From Caccovicinus sp964425595 (GTDB lineage: Bacteria; Bacillota; Clostridia; Lachnospirales; Lachnospiraceae), in the NCBI GenBank assembly GCA_964425595.1, contig CAYRMW010000057.1, positions 1-14,460 on the forward strand: a stretch of DNA of 14,460 nucleotides. Reading direction: 5' to 3'. Of this stretch, positions 6,064 to 13,270 are shown one piece after another. Under the pieces are notes generated by a model. It ran no database searches, had not been told where the DNA came from, and saw only the letters and a list, made by a program, of their open reading frames with translations. Every line of letters begins with the position of its first letter. Position 1 is the stretch's first letter. The position numbers and the translations under genes were made by a program.

Positions 6064-6093
6064 TTGACATTTCCGATATTTTTTCTTTTGAAT
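6064..6093 (+). promoter_or_regulatory. Weak candidate promoter for the sugar-ABC ATPase gene
   Basis: A perfect TTGACA (6064-6069) is followed after 18 nt by TTGAAT (6088-6093; 4 of 6). If used, transcription would start near 6100 and the 24-bp AT-rich palindrome at 6105-6128 would lie at the very 5' end of the mRNA. An alternative -10-like TATCAT at 6164-6169 has no matching -35. The rest of 6034-6261 shows only the palindrome and a GCCGGCCGGC run at 6199-6208. Confidence 0.3.
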
Positions 6094-6104
6094 ATACAGA
6101 TTAG

Positions 6105-6128
6105 CCAAAAAGAAAATTTTCTTTTTGG
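6105..6128. terminator. Perfect 24-bp A/T palindrome, terminator-like
   Basis: CCAAAAAGAAAA at 6105-6116 is followed directly by its exact complement at 6117-6128, and the stem can extend outward by a G-U and two A-U pairs. It lies 71 nt after the yitT stop. As RNA it would form a roughly 10-bp stem with a small loop. The U-rich right arm and the following TTATTT make it a plausible terminator in both directions, but a 5'-end stability hairpin for the next gene is also possible. Confidence 0.55.
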
Positions 6129-6261
6129 TTATTTCAAGGATAGCAGGGAAATGGATTTTTTAGTATCATTACAAAAGACAGGAAGAGCGGTTGGCCTCCG
6201 CCGGCCGGCTTCAGATCACACAAAAGACTAAACCTTTTTCAGAAAAGCAGGAGGATTTGTA

Positions 6262-7374
6262 ATGGCAAGCTTATCTTTACGACACATCGAGAAGAAGTAT
6301 CCTAACGGCTTCGTTGCGGTTAAGGACTTTAACCTGGAGATTGCAGACAAGGAGTTCGTCATCTTTGTAGGACCGTCCGGATGCGGCAAGTCTACTACCC
6401 TGCGTATGATCGCCGGCCTGGAGGACATCACCTCCGGTGAGCTGTACATCGACGGCAAGCTGGTCAACGATGTAGAGCCCAAGGACCGTGATATCGCCAT
6501 GGTATTCCAGAACTACGCTCTGTATCCCCATATGACCGTATACGACAATATGGCATTTGGTCTGAAGCTGAGAAAGACTCCGAAGGCAGAGATCGATAAG
6601 CTGGTTCAGGAAGCAGCCAGGATTCTTGACCTGTCCCACTTATTAGACAGAAAACCGAAGGCTCTGTCCGGCGGCCAGAGACAGCGTGTTGCTATGGGCC
6701 GTGCGATCGTACGTAATCCCAAGGTGTTCCTGATGGATGAGCCGCTGTCCAACCTGGATGCCAAGCTGAGAGGCCAGATGAGAATCGAGATCTCCAAGCT
6801 GCATCAGAGACTGGAGGCTACGATCATTTACGTAACCCATGACCAGACCGAGGCTATGACGCTGGGAAGCCGCATCGTTGTTATGAAGGACGGCATCGTT
6901 CAGCAGGTAGATACGCCGCAGAACTTATATGACAAGCCCTGCAACAAGTTCGTTGCCGGATTCATCGGCGCTCCGCAGATGAACCTGGTAGACGCCAGCG
7001 TAGCCAAGAGCGGTTCCGACGTCACCCTGACCTTTGACGGGAACACCATCGCGCTTCCCGCTGACAAGGCAAAGAAGCTGGAGAGTGCAGGCTATGTAGG
7101 AAAGACCGTTACCATGGGTATCCGTCCCGAGGATCTGCATGATGAGGAAGCATGGGTGGCCGCGAATCCGAAGGCTGTGTTCAGCGCGACTATCCGTGTA
7201 TACGAACTGTTAGGTGCTGAGGTTTATCTGTACTTCGACATCAATGATACGAACTGCACGGCGCGTGTGAATCCGCGCACCACTGCGAGACCCGGCGATA
7301 CCGTCAAGCTGGCGATGGATCTGACCAAGATCCACATCTTCGACAAGGATACCGAGAACGTAGTTGTAAACTAG
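6262..7374 (+). CDS. ugpC: Carbohydrate ABC transporter ATP-binding protein (MsmX/MsmK/UgpC type)
   Basis: A 370-residue cytoplasmic ATPase that drives uptake of sugars or glycerol phosphate by binding membrane permeases. The motifs in order are Walker A GPSGCGKST (37-45), Q-loop Gln83 in VFQNYALYPH, signature LSGGQ (135-139), Walker B VFLMDE (155-160) with Glu160, and H-loop His193 in YVTHDQTEAM. Residues 240-370 form the C-terminal OB/TOBE regulatory part (MGIRPEDL, IRVYELLGAEVYLY). The start has AGGAGG 7 nt before ATG. It stands alone, with no permease or binding protein nearby, like MsmX of Bacillus subtilis, which serves many sugar importers. Codon use differs from its neighbours: many GTT/GTA, CGT and TTA codons and lower third-position GC, as expected for a highly expressed gene. 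Its own terminator follows. Confidence 0.93.
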   Translation: MASLSLRHIEKKYPNGFVAVKDFNLEIADKEFVIFVGPSGCGKSTTLRMIAGLEDITSGELYIDGKLVNDVEPKDRDIAMVFQNYALYPHMTVYDNMAFGLKLRKTPKAEIDKLVQEAARILDLSHLLDRKPKALSGGQRQRVAMGRAIVRNPKVFLMDEPLSNLDAKLRGQMRIEISKLHQRLEATIIYVTHDQTEAMTLGSRIVVMKDGIVQQVDTPQNLYDKPCNKFVAGFIGAPQMNLVDASVAKSGSDVTLTFDGNTIALPADKAKKLESAGYVGKTVTMGIRPEDLHDEEAWVAANPKAVFSATIRVYELLGAEVYLYFDINDTNCTARVNPRTTARPGDTVKLAMDLTKIHIFDKDTENVVVN

Positions 7375-7408
7375 TTCCGGAGCGCGTTGAAAAAGTATTA
7401 AATTTCAG

Positions 7409-7440
7409 GCAGGCGAGTGGCATACTCGCTTGCTTTTTTT
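7409..7440 (+). terminator. Intrinsic terminator of the sugar-ABC ATPase gene
   Basis: A 10-bp stem (7409-7418 with 7424-7433, one G-U pair), a 5-nt loop and a following run of seven T. It is the most classical terminator in the window. It separates the ATPase from the regulator gene, so those two are probably not one transcript except by read-through. Confidence 0.93.
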
Positions 7441-7524
7441 ATGTATTTGCATTAAGATATAACCAGGTAAATTTTGCGACAGTTCCCAATTATCGCGGAA
7501 AAACAGAAAAAGGAGAGAATTGCC

Positions 7525-8613
7525 ATGATTTCAAACCAAATCCTTCAGACAACCATCGAAGGCTTGAAGGGGATAACCAGGATCGATCTGTGTATCTGTG
7601 ATACCGAGGGCAAGGTTCTGGCTACTACGTTCAATGATGCCGAGCAATATGAAAACTCTATCCTAGCCTTTGTGGACTCTCCGGCAGACAGCCAGGTTAT
7701 TCAGGGTTATCAGTTTTTTAAAGTATTCGACGAACATCAGTTGGAATATATCCTGCTGGCCAGGGGCGGCAGCGACGACGTATATATGGTAGGAAAGCTT
7801 GCTGCCTTCCAGATTCAGAATCTGCTGGTGGCGTATAAGGAGCGCTTCGACAAGGATAACTTCATCAAAAACCTGCTCTTGGACAATATGCTTCTGGTGG
7901 ACATTTACAACCGCGCCAAGAAGCTGCATATCGAGACGAATGTCAGGCGGGTGGTCTTCCTGATCGAGACGCATCATGAGAAAGATGTTAATGCCCTGGA
8001 GACGGTCCGCAGCCTGTTCGCAGCAAAGACCAGGGACTTTATCACTGCCGTCGATGAGAAGAACATCATCCTGGTGAAGGAAGTGAAGCAGGGCGAGACC
8101 TATGAGGATCTGGAGAAGACGGCCAGCACGATCCTGGATATGCTGAATACCGAGGCCATGACGAAGGTGCATGTGGCTTTCGGCACGATCGTCAGCGAGA
8201 TCAAGGAGGTTTCCCGCTCCTACAAGGAAGCGAAGATGGCCCTGGATGTAGGGAAGATCTTTTACAGCAATAAAAATGTGATCGCCTACTCCCACTTGGG
8301 GATCGGCCGGCTGATCTATCAGCTGCCCCTTCCGCTGTGCCGGATGTTTATTAAGGAGATCTTTGACAATAAATCGCCGGATGATTTCGATGAGGAGACG
8401 CTGACGACCATCAACAAATTCTTCGAAAACAGCCTGAACGTATCCGAAACATCCAGACAGCTTTATATCCACCGGAATACGCTGGTCTATCGTCTGGACA
8501 AGCTGCAGAAGAGCACAGGCCTGGATCTTCGCGTCTTTGAAGATGCGATTACGTTCAAGATTGCCCTTATGGTGGTGAAATACATGAAATACATGGAGAG
8601 TCTGGAATACTAA
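7525..8613 (+). CDS. CdaR/PucR-family helix-turn-helix regulator
   Basis: A 362-residue predicted cytoplasmic transcription regulator. ATG 7525 has AAGGAG 9 nt before it; an upstream in-frame start at 7474 lacks such a site. Residues 1-120 form an N-terminal sensor-like domain (LKGITRIDLCICDTEGKVL ... YMVGKLAAFQIQNLL), reminiscent of the sugar-diacid recognition region of CdaR. The middle (about 135-270) resembles the GGDEF-like CdaR domain (VHVAFGTIVSEIKEVSRSYKEAKMAL). The C-terminus (293-362) is the PucR-type HTH_30 (NVSETSRQLYIHRNTLVYRLDKL). E. coli CdaR responds to glucarate and galactarate; the ligand here is unknown. Only 3 nt separate its stop from the ftsE start, so it is very probably the first gene of the ftsEX operon. 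Promoter candidates in 7441-7524 are poor (TTGCAT 7447-7452, TATAAC 7458-7463). Confidence 0.87.
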   Translation: MISNQILQTTIEGLKGITRIDLCICDTEGKVLATTFNDAEQYENSILAFVDSPADSQVIQGYQFFKVFDEHQLEYILLARGGSDDVYMVGKLAAFQIQNLLVAYKERFDKDNFIKNLLLDNMLLVDIYNRAKKLHIETNVRRVVFLIETHHEKDVNALETVRSLFAAKTRDFITAVDEKNIILVKEVKQGETYEDLEKTASTILDMLNTEAMTKVHVAFGTIVSEIKEVSRSYKEAKMALDVGKIFYSNKNVIAYSHLGIGRLIYQLPLPLCRMFIKEIFDNKSPDDFDEETLTTINKFFENSLNVSETSRQLYIHRNTLVYRLDKLQKSTGLDLRVFEDAITFKIALMVVKYMKYMESLEY

Positions 8614-8616
8614 GGT

Positions 8617-9294
8617 ATGATTGAGATCAAGAAAGTAAGCAAGACTTACAAAAGCGGCAATAAAGCCTTAAAGGACGTATCCATTACCATTGATGATGGC
8701 GAATTTGTCTTTATCGTCGGCCGGAGCGGATCGGGAAAGTCCACGCTCCTGAAGCTTCTGCTTAAGGAGACGGAGCCCACCTCCGGCCGGATCGTGGTCA
8801 ACGATATGGATCTCCAGAAGATGCCCCGGCGTTATATCCCGAAGTACCGGAGGAAGCTTGGCGTGGTTTTCCAGGATTTCCGCCTGCTGAAGGACAGGAC
8901 GGTCTTTGAGAATGTGGCGTTTGCCCAGAGGGTCATCGGCGAGTCCAACCGGACGATCAGGGAATCGGTGCCGCGGATGCTTCGGATGGTGGGCCTGTCC
9001 TCCAAGTACAAGGTCCACCCTACGCAGCTTTCCGGCGGGGAGCAGCAGCGGGTGGCGATCGCCAGGGCGCTGATCAACCGGCCGGAGGTTTTGCTTGCGG
9101 ATGAGCCGACGGGAAATCTGGACAGCTACAACACCGGCGAGATCATGAAGCTGCTGGAAGAGATCAACCGCCAGGGCACTACCGTGGTGGTGGTGACCCA
9201 CAGCCAGGAGATGGTCGCTGCCATGAAAAAGCGCGTCATCACCATGGACCGGGGGCAGGTGGTCCGTGACGAGAAGGCGGTACAGGGAACATGA
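8617..9294 (+). CDS. ftsE: Cell division ATP-binding protein FtsE
   Basis: A 225-residue ABC-type ATPase that pairs with FtsX at the membrane and couples ATP hydrolysis to activation of peptidoglycan hydrolases at the septum or side wall. Walker A GRSGSGKST (35-43), Gln86 in VFQDFRLL, signature LSGGEQQRVAIARA (138-151), Walker B VLLADEPTGNLD (158-169, catalytic Glu163) and His195 in VVVTHSQ are all present. VVFQDFRLLKDRTVFENVAF is typical of FtsE. The length is normal. There is no separate Shine-Dalgarno of good spacing before the ATG (only AAGG directly before it), and the previous stop is 3 nt away, so translation probably depends on coupling to the regulator gene. It overlaps ftsX by ATGA. 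Confidence 0.96.
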   Translation: MIEIKKVSKTYKSGNKALKDVSITIDDGEFVFIVGRSGSGKSTLLKLLLKETEPTSGRIVVNDMDLQKMPRRYIPKYRRKLGVVFQDFRLLKDRTVFENVAFAQRVIGESNRTIRESVPRMLRMVGLSSKYKVHPTQLSGGEQQRVAIARALINRPEVLLADEPTGNLDSYNTGEIMKLLEEINRQGTTVVVVTHSQEMVAAMKKRVITMDRGQVVRDEKAVQGT

Positions 9295-10199
9295 GAATCA
9301 GCACATTTATATATTGCCTGAAACAGGGCCTGATCAATATACGCAGAAATCTTCTGCATTCTCTGGCGTCCACCGCCACGATTTCCGCGTGTATTTTTTT
9401 GTTTTGCCTTTTTTTTGCCATCATCGTCAACGTACAGCACTTTGCTACGGAGGCGGAGACCACCGTGGGGATCACGGTGTTCTTTGACGAATCCCTCAGC
9501 GAGGAGGAGATCCTGGCCATCGGAGAGCTGATCGGGGCCAGAAGCGAGGTGGCGGAGCTGAATTATATCTCTGCGGAAGAAGCCTGGGAGACGTTTAAGA
9601 CCGAGTATTTTGGCGACATGGAGGAGCTGGCGGAAGGGTTTGCCGACGATAATCCGCTGGCCGATTCGGCCTCCTTTGAACTCTTTCTGACGGATATCAG
9701 CCTGCAGGATGAGATGGTAGATTACCTCGATTCCCTCGACGGCATCCGCAAGGTCAACTACTCCAACGCGGCGGCGGCCGGGCTGAACAGTCTGAACCGG
9801 ATCATCGGCGCGGTGTCTGCCGTGATCATCGGCGTGCTGCTGGCGGTGGCGGTCTTTTTGATCAGCAATACGATCTCGGTAGCTGCGGCTTTCCGCAAGC
9901 AGGAGAACGAGATCATGAAGCTGATCGGCGCGACCAATTATATGATCCGCGCCCCGTTTGTGGTGGAAGGCCTGCTCATCGGTCTGGTGGGTGCGGCGAT
10001 CCCGCTGACGGCCGTGTTTTTTCTGTACCGGAAGGCGGCGGACTATGTGACCGCGCACTATGTGATCATGACCGGGATTTTTACACCGGTGCCCATAAGG
10101 GAGATGATGCCGGTGATGACGGCGGTGGCGCTGGCCCTGGGCGGCGGCATCGGCTTTTTCGGAAGTTTTTTTACGATCCGGAAGCATCTGCGGGTATAA
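9291..10199 (+). CDS. ftsX: Cell division protein FtsX (permease-like)
   Basis: A 302-residue membrane protein, partner of FtsE. Topology: cytoplasmic N-terminus, helix 1 at about 25-48, a large extracellular loop at 49-170 (the part that binds and gates the wall hydrolase), then helices at about 172-194, 222-245 and 274-294. The conserved ENEIMKLIGATNYMIRAPFVVEGL stretch before helix 3 is typical of FtsX. The extracellular loop is strongly acidic (EAETT, SEEEILAI, DMEELAEGFADD). Its ATG lies in the ftsE stop codon (ATGA). FtsX does not transport a substrate; it passes the ATPase signal across the membrane, here most likely to the coiled-coil M23 protein encoded next. Confidence 0.95.
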   Translation: MRISTFIYCLKQGLINIRRNLLHSLASTATISACIFLFCLFFAIIVNVQHFATEAETTVGITVFFDESLSEEEILAIGELIGARSEVAELNYISAEEAWETFKTEYFGDMEELAEGFADDNPLADSASFELFLTDISLQDEMVDYLDSLDGIRKVNYSNAAAAGLNSLNRIIGAVSAVIIGVLLAVAVFLISNTISVAAAFRKQENEIMKLIGATNYMIRAPFVVEGLLIGLVGAAIPLTAVFFLYRKAADYVTAHYVIMTGIFTPVPIREMMPVMTAVALALGGGIGFFGSFFTIRKHLRV

Positions 10200-10232
10200 C
10201 AACAGGAGACAGATCCGGAGGTGAATGCGCGA

Positions 10233-11438
10233 ATGAAAAGAAAATTAAAGGGGGGGCTTGCGGCGGCAGGTATTCTGTGGCTGCTATGTCTCTCTTTTCC
10301 TGTTCATGGGACGAAAAAAGAGCTGGAAGAAGCGCAGCAGCGTACGGAGGTCATTGAAGAAGAGAAGAAAAAGGTAGAGGACACGCTGAAGAGCCTGGAG
10401 AGCCAGAAAACGGATACGGAGAATTACGTCCGTCAGCTGGATGAGGAGATGACGGCGATCAGCGCGCAGTTGGAGGAGCTGGCAGGCCAGATCACCGATA
10501 AGGAGGAGGAGATCGCTCTTACCCAGGAGGAGCTGACCGTGGCCCAGGAGACGGAAGCGGAGCAGTATGAATCGATGAAACTCAGGATCAAATATATGTA
10601 CGAAAAGGGCGATACGACGTTTATCGACCTGATCCTGAGCGCGAAGAGCATTTCGCAGATTTTGAACCGGGTGGAGTACATTGCCCAGATCTCGCAGTAT
10701 GACCGGCAGATGCTGGATGAATACGCGGCGACCAGGCAGACCATAGCGGACAATGAGGCGAAGCTTGAGGCCGAGCGGGAGGAACTTCTCCTCCTTCAGG
10801 AGTCGACCCAGGCCAAACAGAACTCCGTGGAAGAGCTTTTGGCGGCCAAGGAGGAGCAGCTCAAAGAGTATGAGGCGCGGATCGCCTCGGCGCAGGATCA
10901 GATCAGTGCGTATGAGCAGGATCTGGCGGCTCAGGAAGCGAAGATCCGGCAGATCGAGGAGGAGATACAGAAGGCGGAGGAAGAGGCCCGAAAAAAGGCG
11001 GAATCTTCCGGGAGCAGTTCGTATACAACGACGACCCTCGGCAACATCAGCTTTATCTGGCCGTGCCCTTCCAGCAGCCGGATCACCTCCACTTTCGGCG
11101 GAAGAGAGTCGCCGATGGAGGGCGCGTCCAGCAATCATCAGGGAATCGATATCAGCGCCGGCACGGGGAATGACATCATCGCGGCGGCGGATGGCGTGGT
11201 GACGATCGCCACGTACAGCGCTTCGGCGGGGAATTACGTGATGCTCAGCCATGGCGGCGGCGTATTCACTGTATATATGCACTGCTCCTCTCTGAATGTA
11301 TCCGAGGGGGAGTCGGTCGCCCAGGGACAGGTGATCGCCAAGGTGGGTTCAACCGGATATTCCACCGGGCCGCATCTGCATTTCGGGATACGCAGCAACG
11401 GCAGCTATGTGAATCCGCTAAACTACGTAAGTCCGTAG
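10233..11438 (+). CDS. EnvC-like coiled-coil M23 peptidoglycan endopeptidase
   Basis: A predicted 401-residue secreted wall hydrolase. The signal peptide is at about 1-26 (MKRKLKGGLAAAGILWLLCL, cut near VHG). A long Glu/Lys/Gln-rich coiled coil follows (about 27-255), with the KYMYEKGDTTFIDLILSAKS segment typical of EnvC/PcsB-like FtsX partners. A Ser/Thr linker then leads to an M23 (LytM) domain at 275-401. The zinc and catalytic residues are all there: His302 and Asp306 in HQGID, His350 in YMH, and His381 and His383 in HLHF. E. coli EnvC has lost these and only activates amidases; this protein should cut cross-bridges itself. Start choice: ATG 10233 has GGAGG 11 nt upstream; GTG 10221 lies inside that site. 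A mini-ORF (ATG 10225, stop 10234-10236) overlaps the start. The C-terminus is intact. Confidence 0.9.
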   Translation: MKRKLKGGLAAAGILWLLCLSFPVHGTKKELEEAQQRTEVIEEEKKKVEDTLKSLESQKTDTENYVRQLDEEMTAISAQLEELAGQITDKEEEIALTQEELTVAQETEAEQYESMKLRIKYMYEKGDTTFIDLILSAKSISQILNRVEYIAQISQYDRQMLDEYAATRQTIADNEAKLEAEREELLLLQESTQAKQNSVEELLAAKEEQLKEYEARIASAQDQISAYEQDLAAQEAKIRQIEEEIQKAEEEARKKAESSGSSSYTTTTLGNISFIWPCPSSSRITSTFGGRESPMEGASSNHQGIDISAGTGNDIIAAADGVVTIATYSASAGNYVMLSHGGGVFTVYMHCSSLNVSEGESVAQGQVIAKVGSTGYSTGPHLHFGIRSNGSYVNPLNYVSP

Positions 11439-11539
11439 AGACGGCGACGTTTCGGCGTCCGTAAAGAAACGCGCAGAGAGGGATTGGCCGGCGCAAGGGG
11501 CGGCCGCAAAGAAATATACAGATAGGAGATGGACAGGCT

Positions 11540-13069
11540 TTGGAGAATAAAAACAACTTTTGGAAAGGCGTGTTGGCAGGCGTGTTGGTGACGGCGTTGG
11601 CCGGGCTGATCATCATCGGGATGGGCGTATGGATCCTGCTGGCAGGAGGGGGCGTGATCTCCCGTCAGCTCCAGGGACAGGCTGTCCAGAGCAAAAGTGA
11701 AGCGGGCTTTAGCTGGAGCCGGATATCCTCCAAGCTCCAGCTGATCCAGGCATACATTGAGAAATATTTCCTCTATGACGAGGATCCGGAAAATGTAGAG
11801 GATTACATCTACAAGGGGCTGATGGAAGGGCTGGATGACCCGTACTCCACCTATTATACCGCGGAGGAGTTTCAGGATCTGATGGAGGAAACCAGCGGAG
11901 AGTACTGCGGGATCGGCGCCATGGTCTCCAAGAATATGACCACCGGCCTGGTTTCGATCGTGAAAGTCTTTAAAAACACGCCGGCGGAGGAGGCCGGGCT
12001 CCAGGCTGGGGATATCTTCTACCAGATCGATGATCTGGAAGTGACCGGCGACATCGATCTGGATATCCTGGTGAGCCAGTATGTCAAGGGCGAGGAAGGG
12101 ACGACAGTCCACCTGAAGATGTACCGCCCGAGCATCGACGACTATGTGGAGATGGATGTGGAGCGCCGCCAGGTAGAGGTGCAGACCGTCGAGTACGAGA
12201 TGAAGGACGGAAACCTCGGGTACATATCGGTCAGCCAGTTTGAGGAGACCACCACATCACAGTTTTCTTCCGCGATCGAAGAGCTGGAGGAACAGGGGAT
12301 GGAAGGGCTGATCATCGACCTGCGGGGCAATCCGGGCGGCGTCCTGGACACGGCGGTGAGTATGCTGGATTACATGCTGCCGGATGATCTGACCGACTAC
12401 AGCGAGAATGGAAAAACCCTGCTGGTATCCACGGCGGACCGCAACGGCGAAGGCGACAGCTATTACTGCAGCGACGGCCACAGCGTAGACATTCCGGTGG
12501 TGATCCTGATCGATGGCAACGCGGCCAGCGCTTCCGAGGTTTTCTCCGGCGCCATGAAGGATTATGGCAGGGCAGCGCTGGTAGGGACGACGACCTTCGG
12601 AAAAGGAATCGTACAGACGGTGTTCGGCCTGAACGACGGTTCCGCCATCAAGCTGACCACAGCCCATTACTACAGCCCAAGCGGGTTTGACCTGCACGGC
12701 ATCGGGATTGAACCAGACGTGGAGATTGCTTACCAGGCGCCGGAGACGGAAGATGGCGCCGACAATGGGGACGCGGACGACAATCAGCTGATGAAGGCAA
12801 AAGAGGTCCTTCAGGAGATGATCGACGGAAGCAGCATCGAGACGATCCGCGAGCAGGCGCAGGCCGAGAGCGAAGCCGCGGAAACCGCTGAAGCGGAGGA
12901 GACCGGCGCGGAAGAAACGGAGAGCGCAGAAACCGCAGAAACGGAAGAAACGGGAACAGCCGAAGAGGACGCGGACGATGAGGACGATGGTTTAAGGCGC
13001 CGTCTGGTTCCGGACGAGGTGCGGCTCCCAAAAGACGATGACGGGATGCAAAGTGAATATGCAGCGTAG
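11540..13069 (+). CDS. ctpA: C-terminal processing peptidase, S41A family (CtpA-like)
   Basis: A 509-residue membrane-anchored serine protease. It starts at TTG 11540; AGGAG lies 11 nt upstream and no in-frame ATG or GTG fits. Domains: an N-terminal anchor helix (11-35), a helical pro-like region with GLDDPYSTYYTAEEF (97-111), PDZ (about 120-205, EYCGIGAMVS ... GLQAGDIFYQIDD), then the protease core with LRGNPGG (261-267). The catalytic dyad is Ser330 in NAASASE and Lys355 in FGKG, 25 residues apart as in Tsp/Prc. The C-terminal tail (about 425-509) is a Glu/Ala/Thr-rich acidic low-complexity stretch ending in Asp-rich sequence, unusual for the family. CtpA proteins act outside the membrane and in several bacteria degrade or process M23 or other wall hydrolases, which fits its place after the M23 gene. 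The 101-nt gap before it has only weak hairpins, so it is likely cotranscribed. Confidence 0.92.
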   Translation: MENKNNFWKGVLAGVLVTALAGLIIIGMGVWILLAGGGVISRQLQGQAVQSKSEAGFSWSRISSKLQLIQAYIEKYFLYDEDPENVEDYIYKGLMEGLDDPYSTYYTAEEFQDLMEETSGEYCGIGAMVSKNMTTGLVSIVKVFKNTPAEEAGLQAGDIFYQIDDLEVTGDIDLDILVSQYVKGEEGTTVHLKMYRPSIDDYVEMDVERRQVEVQTVEYEMKDGNLGYISVSQFEETTTSQFSSAIEELEEQGMEGLIIDLRGNPGGVLDTAVSMLDYMLPDDLTDYSENGKTLLVSTADRNGEGDSYYCSDGHSVDIPVVILIDGNAASASEVFSGAMKDYGRAALVGTTTFGKGIVQTVFGLNDGSAIKLTTAHYYSPSGFDLHGIGIEPDVEIAYQAPETEDGADNGDADDNQLMKAKEVLQEMIDGSSIETIREQAQAESEAAETAEAEETGAEETESAETAETEETGTAEEDADDEDDGLRRRLVPDEVRLPKDDDGMQSEYAA

Positions 13070-13103
13070 ATAAACAACGCGGACAACAAAGACGCGGACA
13101 GGA

Positions 13104-13153
13104 AAAAGAGGCAGGCGGTCTGAGGAATTGATCTCAGAGCGCCTGCCTCTTTT
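13104..13153. terminator. Two-tier bidirectional terminator after ctpA
   Basis: A perfect 14-bp stem (13104-13117 with 13140-13153) encloses, after one G-G mismatch, a second 6-bp stem (13119-13124 with 13133-13138). The right arm ends in TTTT on the plus strand; on the minus strand the transcript ends in TTTTT. It serves the ftsEX-ctpA operon and, read in reverse, the converging aldolase gene. Confidence 0.9.
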
Positions 13154-13176
13154 GTCTGCGGATCGGGGGCTGCTTT

Positions 13177-13270
13177 CGGCCAGCCCGTGGAAACCGGCCC
13201 CGGCCAGCCTGCGGAAACCGGGTCAGGCCGGCCTGCGCAAGATCAGACCCCGGCCAGCCTGCGGAAATCT
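13177..13270. repeat. Degenerate 24-bp tandem repeat, about 3.8 copies
   Basis: Copies begin at 13177, 13201, 13225 and 13251 (periods 24, 24 and 26). The shared core is CGGCCAGCCTGCGGAAACCG, with changes in copy 1 (CCCGTGG) and copy 3 (GGCCGGCCTGCGC). The fourth copy is the last coding part of the minus-strand aldolase gene; the other three lie mostly beyond its stop codon. This looks like tandem duplication of the gene's 3' end followed by drift. Confidence 0.7.

Noticed and set aside
9126..11282. Long minus-strand frames (358 and 332 residues) opposite ftsX and the M23 gene
   Set aside because: Their composition is Arg/His/Leu-rich with no motif, and the plus-strand genes are unambiguous. 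Long antisense frames are common here because third positions are GC-rich.
11439..11539. Possible terminator or promoter between the M23 gene and ctpA
   Set aside because: The stems (about 11443-11463 and the GGCCG/CGGCC pair near 11486-11504) are short or bulged without a T-run, and TATACA at 11515 has no -35 at proper distance.
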